From the NCBI GenBank assembly GCA_003552365.1, contig PUKR01000023.1, forward strand, positions 1 to 9,073: DNA of 9,073 nt, in the 5' to 3' direction. Below, piece by piece: positions 5,521 through 9,073 of the stretch. Under the pieces are notes generated by a model. It searched no databases. It had not been told where the DNA came from and saw only the letters and a list, made by a program, of their open reading frames with translations. Position numbers and translations under genes: made by a program. The DNA is from Syntrophomonadaceae bacterium. GTDB lineage: Bacteria; Bacillota; Dethiobacteria; DTU022. The first letter of the stretch is position 1. The number at the start of each line of letters is the position of its first letter.

Positions 5521-6643
5521 CTCAAATAAAGTGTCCTTTCCCACCCCCTGCCGGGTTGTTGTTAAAGTCGGGACCAGGCTTTTGACCCATTCCACCGGTA
5601 AATTAAATTTGGGTTACATGGAAAAGCTGGCCCGCGAACTATCAGATCTCCGCAATCAGGGCCACGAGGTGATCCTGGTTTCATCGGGATCAATTGGCGC
5701 CGGCCGGGGCAGGTTAAATATTATGCACAAAGAAGTAACCATCCCGGAAAAACAGGCTATAGCCGCCGTAGGACAGGGGCTTTTGGTCCAGATTTATGAA
5801 AAATTATTTTCTGAGTATGGTTTGATTGTCGGGCAGATATTGCTTACCCGCACTGACCTGGTCAGCAGAAAACGTTACATAAACGCCTGCAATACTGTTT
5901 TAACCCTACTCAAGCTCGGAGTGGTCCCCATTATTAATGAAAATGACTCTGTATCGGTTGAAGAGTTGAAGTTCGGTGATAATGATCGTTTATCCGCACT
6001 GGTTGCCGGCTTAAGCGATGCCCATTTGCTTGTGCTTCTCACCGATATTGACGGCCTTTATACCAGCAATCCCCGTAAAGATCCGGAGGCCCGGCTGATT
6101 CCGGTAGTCGAAAAAATTGATGATAAAATAAAGGCGGGAGCCGATAAGTCTCACGATGACCTGGCCACCGGGGGGATGGTTACCAAGTTGCAGGCTGCAG
6201 AAATTGCCACCAATTCTGGGGTGGGCATGTATATCACCGGTGGTTCCGATCCCGGGGTAATCTCGCGGTTGATCAAAGGGGAACATGAGGGCACCTATTT
6301 CCGGCCCCAGGTACATTTTCTTAACCGCCGCAAGAGGTGGATTGCCTATGGACAGGTGATTAAAGGCTGGGTCACAGTTGATCAGGGAGCTTGCAATGCC
6401 CTCTGCAGCAGCAATAAGAGCCTGCTTCCCGTGGGAGTAGTTTCTGTGGAAGGCAACTTCGAAGCCGGTGATCTCGTAGCGGTTAAAGATTTAAATGGAG
6501 AAGAAATCGGCCGCGGGCTTTGTAATTTTTCTTCTCAAGAACTGGCCCGGATCATGCAGCGTACCAGTCCGGAAATCGCAGATATAATTGAGAGACCGTT
6601 TGCTGAAGAGGTAATCCACAAGGATAACCTGGTGATATATTGA
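5513..6643 (+). CDS. proB: glutamate 5-kinase
   Basis: ATP-dependent phosphorylation of L-glutamate to glutamyl-5-phosphate, the first and usually proline-inhibited step of proline synthesis (EC 2.7.2.11). The start is GTG 5513, chosen because AAAGGAG (5499-5505) is 7 bases upstream and the protein (376 aa) then begins just before VVVKVGTRLL; the earlier in-frame ATG at 5480 adds 11 unlikely residues. The amino-acid kinase domain spans about 13-265: K18 in VKVG, SSGSIGAG (57-64), NENDSV (142-147), FGDNDRLSA (154-162), TDIDGLY (177-183) and K225 in TGGMVTK. The C-terminal PUA domain, about 273-370, begins RKRWIAYG and includes GRGLCNFSS and EVIHKDNLVIY, so this is the long two-domain form rather than the short form. 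It overlaps proC by 8 bp. Confidence 0.97.
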   Translation: MANSNKVSFPTPCRVVVKVGTRLLTHSTGKLNLGYMEKLARELSDLRNQGHEVILVSSGSIGAGRGRLNIMHKEVTIPEKQAIAAVGQGLLVQIYEKLFSEYGLIVGQILLTRTDLVSRKRYINACNTVLTLLKLGVVPIINENDSVSVEELKFGDNDRLSALVAGLSDAHLLVLLTDIDGLYTSNPRKDPEARLIPVVEKIDDKIKAGADKSHDDLATGGMVTKLQAAEIATNSGVGMYITGGSDPGVISRLIKGEHEGTYFRPQVHFLNRRKRWIAYGQVIKGWVTVDQGACNALCSSNKSLLPVGVVSVEGNFEAGDLVAVKDLNGEEIGRGLCNFSSQELARIMQRTSPEIADIIERPFAEEVIHKDNLVIY

Positions 6644-6686
6644 TATCCTGTGCAAAAGAAATAGGTTTGATGAGGAGAGGTGACCG

Positions 6687-7940
6687 ATGAAACCTGAAGT
6701 TTTAGAAAAGTGCAGTCAGGCCCATAGAGCAAAATCTATCCTGGCCAATTGTTCAGCAACTGTCAAAAATGAGGTTTTAGAACATATTGCCAGAGCAATC
6801 GAAAAAGAAAAGGATAGTATTATATCAGAAAACAGTAAAGATATAGATCTTTTAAAAAGTAAAGAAGGTTACTCCAGGGCTTTCCACGATCGGCTTCTTT
6901 TAACTGAAGAACGGATCGAGTCTATGGCGGAAGGGCTTAGACAAATCGCCGCTTTGGATGATCCGGTAGGAGAAGTAACCAAGATGTGGAGGCGCCCGAA
7001 CGGCTTACAAATCGGTTTAACCCGGGTTCCGATCGGGGTGGTGGGTATTATTTATGAAGCTCGTCCCAACGTCACCATCGATGCGGCAGGCCTTGCAGTT
7101 AAAGCGGGTAATGCAGTTATTTTAAGGGGAAGTTCGGAAGCAATCAATTCCAACCGGGCCCTGGTCAGAATTATTCAAAAAAGCCTCACCGCAAAGAAAC
7201 TTCCTGCAGGAACGGTAGCCTTAATTGAAGATACCGAACGTTCCGCAGCCATGGATTTAATGAAAGCCGATCAATATCTTGACCTGTTGATTCCCCGTGG
7301 AGGGGCTTCCTTAATTAAAACTGTAGTGAGCAACTCCACTGTTCCCGTGATTCAAACCGGAGAGGGAAACTGCCATACTTATGTGGACGATAGTGCCGAG
7401 CTTGAATCTGCGGTTAAAATTACCGTCAACGCAAAAGTCCAGCGCCCCGGAGTTTGCAATGCCACGGAAACCCTGCTGGTTCATGAAGAGATAGCTCCTA
7501 CATTTTTACCCCGGGTAATTCCTGTCCTGCTTGAAAAAGGGGTTGAGATCCGGGGCTGCGAAGAAACTCTTGCTTATAATTCCGAGATTAAAAGAGCTGC
7601 CGATGAAGATTGGAGCACCGAATATCTCGACTTAATCCTGGCAGTAAAAGTAGTAAGCACCCTTGATGAAGCAATAGAACATATTAATTATTATGGCACC
7701 GGCCATTCCGAAGCAATTATAACCGACAGTTACGAACACTCCCGGTTATTTTTAAACAAGATTGATGCGGCGGCAGTATATGTTAACTCTTCGACCCGCT
7801 TCACCGATGGTTTTGAATTCGGGTTGGGCGCAGAGATGGGTATCAGCACCCAAAAATTGCATGTTCGCGGCCCGATGGGCCTTGATGCCTTAACCAGCCT
7901 CAAATATATTATATACGGAACGGGCCAGGTTAAAGATTAG
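6687..7940 (+). CDS. proA: glutamate-5-semialdehyde dehydrogenase (gamma-glutamyl phosphate reductase)
   Basis: NADPH-dependent reduction of glutamyl-5-phosphate to glutamate-5-semialdehyde (EC 1.2.1.41), coupled to ProB because the phosphate is unstable. At 417 aa it has the typical length and belongs to the aldehyde dehydrogenase superfamily. Visible are RVPIGVVGIIYEARPNVT (113-130), the cofactor segment KAGNAVILRGSSEA (139-152), LIPRGGASLI (201-210), TGEGNCH (224-230) and the catalytic cysteine C257 in QRPGVCNATET. The C-terminal HVRGPMGLDALT is characteristic. GAGGAGAGGTG (6673-6682 region) precedes the ATG. It follows proB by 43 bp with no terminator, completing the proCBA operon. Its role is distinct from the downstream dehydrogenase, which runs the opposite, oxidising reaction. 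Confidence 0.97.
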   Translation: MKPEVLEKCSQAHRAKSILANCSATVKNEVLEHIARAIEKEKDSIISENSKDIDLLKSKEGYSRAFHDRLLLTEERIESMAEGLRQIAALDDPVGEVTKMWRRPNGLQIGLTRVPIGVVGIIYEARPNVTIDAAGLAVKAGNAVILRGSSEAINSNRALVRIIQKSLTAKKLPAGTVALIEDTERSAAMDLMKADQYLDLLIPRGGASLIKTVVSNSTVPVIQTGEGNCHTYVDDSAELESAVKITVNAKVQRPGVCNATETLLVHEEIAPTFLPRVIPVLLEKGVEIRGCEETLAYNSEIKRAADEDWSTEYLDLILAVKVVSTLDEAIEHINYYGTGHSEAIITDSYEHSRLFLNKIDAAAVYVNSSTRFTDGFEFGLGAEMGISTQKLHVRGPMGLDALTSLKYIIYGTGQVKD

Positions 7941-7953
7941 TCATGTCCAGGGG

Positions 7954-7986
7954 TGCAATATCTTTTTTAAGTATGCTACTATTGCA
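7954..7986. promoter_or_regulatory. inverted repeat between proA and the P5C dehydrogenase gene
   Basis: TGCAATA (7954-7960) and TATTGCA (7980-7986) are exact inverted copies separated by 19 bases that include a T6 run. As RNA this is a 7-bp stem with a large loop and no T-run directly after it, so it is a poor terminator. As DNA the half-sites are centred 26 bp apart, between two and three helical turns. It is a candidate regulator site in a gap where no clear -35/-10 pair is seen. Confidence 0.4.
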
Positions 7987-8048
7987 GGATTCTTATATAT
8001 TTTCAGCGAAATTATAAGCATGACTATAAAGAAGAGGGAGTGTGAGCA

Positions 8049-9073
8049 ATGCCAAAAAATTGTGTATTTGAGTTTAAGCGACCTACCAACGAAGCTCCTT
8101 TATTGTATGCCCCCGGTAGCAAGGAAAAAGAAGAAGTTAAAACCAGGCTGAAAGAAATCTCCGGTGAAATAAAAGAAATTCCCCTGTTAATTGGCGGACG
8201 GGAAGTAAAAACCGGCAATATTGGCGAAGTTAGGATGCCCCATAATCATGGCAAAGTAATTGCCCGTTACCACAAAGCCGGAGTAAAAGAGGTAAAAGAG
8301 GCGATAGAAGCCGCACTTGAAGCCAGGCATCACTGGGAAAGAATGCCCTGGCATAAACGGGCGATGATCTTCAGAAAAACAGCGGCAAAATTAGCCGGGC
8401 CTTATCGCTCGACCATTAATGCTGCCACCATGCTTGGGCAAGGTAAGGATATTTTCCAGGCTGAAATTGAAGCGGTCTGTGAGCTGGTCGATTTTTTAAT
8501 GTTTAATACCTACTACTTGAATGAAATATACAATGACCAACCTGAGTCTTTAAGAGAAGTCATAAACCAGGTGGAGTACCGGCCCCTCGAAGGCTTTGTT
8601 TTTGCTGTCTCTCCCTTTAATTTTACTGCAATCGGCGGGAACCTTCCTACCGCACCGGCTATGGCCGGCAATACGGTGATCTGGAAACCGTCTTCCACTG
8701 CGGTTTATTCGAACTACCTGGTGATGCGCCTGCTTGTAGAATCAGGCCTGCCTGGGGGAGTAATCAATTTTATTCCCGGCAGCGGTTCTGAAATCAGCGA
8801 GGAGGTGTTTAAACATCCCGACCTTGCCGGAGTGCACTTTACCGGGTCATCAGAAGTATTCCGTAATATGTGGAAGAAAGTGGGGGAAAACATTGACCTC
8901 TACAAAACTTACCCGCGCATTGTCGGAGAAACCGGCGGCAAAGACTTTGTAGTAGCTCATCCCTCAGCTGATCAAGATGAACTGGTTACCGCCCTGGTCC
9001 GGGGCGCTTTTGAATACCAGGGACAGAAGTGTTCCGCGGCAAGCAGGAGCTATATCCCCGAAAGCCTGTGGGA
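8049..9073 (+). CDS. 1-pyrroline-5-carboxylate dehydrogenase, group 1 (3'-partial)
   Basis: NAD+-dependent oxidation of glutamate-5-semialdehyde (from P5C) to L-glutamate (EC 1.2.1.88), the last step of proline and ornithine breakdown. 341 codons are in the window and the frame continues past the right edge; the family is about 540 aa. The N-terminus carries the group-1/ALDH4A1 pattern, NEAPLLYAPGS (14-24) and IPLLIGGREV (44-53). Further on are the cofactor segment SPFNFTAIGGNLPTAPA (188-204) and IWKPS, then HFTGSSEVF (263-271). The general base is E294 in VGETGGKD and the nucleophile is C328 in YQGQKCSAASR. The start is ATG 8049 with GGGAG (8036-8040) 8 bases upstream. It is not fused to a proline dehydrogenase domain at its N-terminus, so it is not PutA. 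Gene names used for this activity include rocA and pruA; I leave the symbol blank. Confidence 0.94.
   Translation, partial: MPKNCVFEFKRPTNEAPLLYAPGSKEKEEVKTRLKEISGEIKEIPLLIGGREVKTGNIGEVRMPHNHGKVIARYHKAGVKEVKEAIEAALEARHHWERMPWHKRAMIFRKTAAKLAGPYRSTINAATMLGQGKDIFQAEIEAVCELVDFLMFNTYYLNEIYNDQPESLREVINQVEYRPLEGFVFAVSPFNFTAIGGNLPTAPAMAGNTVIWKPSSTAVYSNYLVMRLLVESGLPGGVINFIPGSGSEISEEVFKHPDLAGVHFTGSSEVFRNMWKKVGENIDLYKTYPRIVGETGGKDFVVAHPSADQDELVTALVRGAFEYQGQKCSAASRSYIPESLW

Noticed and set aside
7971..7986. Sigma-54 promoter before the P5C dehydrogenase gene
   Set aside because: TTGCA is present, but there is no GG at the required -24 spacing, so the element is not supported.
7943..8017. 24-codon ATG frame after proA (MSRGAISFLSM...)
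   Set aside because: No ribosome site, very short, no recognisable sequence; the shared ATGTCCAGG with starts at 1930 and 3010 is probably coincidence.

Overview
The window is an ordinary bacterial chromosomal stretch with moderate GC and dense genes, all on the + strand. The best guess for the host is a Clostridia-type Firmicute (Bacillota), for example a Peptococcaceae or Syntrophomonadaceae-like anaerobe. This rests on strong AAGGAG-type ribosome sites, near-consensus sigma-A promoters, a CCA-encoding tRNA, and the mix of ornithine aminotransferase with proCBA. It is inference; the sequence alone does not fix the taxon.

Layout. (1) 1-1427: an RNA ligase RtcB gene whose reading frame is open to the left edge, so its start lies outside the window. 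(2) 1428-1743: a mostly non-coding stretch with a stem-loop and a doubtful 75-codon ORF ending in one hydrophobic segment, then a textbook promoter. (3) 1744-1819: tRNA-Trp(CCA), followed by a 13-bp hairpin terminator. (4) 1930-2952: an uncharacterised 340-aa soluble protein. (5) 3010-4209: ornithine aminotransferase (rocD). (6) 4210-4707: a 498-bp gap that is not empty. It holds a strong promoter with an AT-rich upstream element and a roughly 280-nt segment whose two ends pair perfectly over 10 bp and whose interior folds into several helices. This is a candidate structured RNA, or a structured leader of the next operon. (7) 4708-7940: proC-proB-proA, the complete glutamate-to-proline pathway, with proC and proB overlapping by 8 bp. 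(8) 8049-9073: the first 341 codons of a group-1 (ALDH4A1-like) 1-pyrroline-5-carboxylate dehydrogenase, cut by the right edge.

How the genes work together. Five consecutive enzymes meet at one metabolite pair, glutamate-5-semialdehyde/1-pyrroline-5-carboxylate (GSA/P5C). RocD makes it from ornithine, ProB plus ProA make it from glutamate, ProC drains it to proline, and the P5C dehydrogenase oxidises it back to glutamate. Biosynthetic and catabolic arms lie side by side, so separate control is expected; the extra promoter and structured RNA before proC and the dyad before the dehydrogenase gene are candidate places for it. RtcB and tRNA-Trp are probably unrelated neighbours.

The item most worth a second look is the structured RNA candidate at 4322-4599. 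I could not match it by eye to RNase P RNA, tmRNA, SRP RNA, 6S RNA, a T-box or the common riboswitches.
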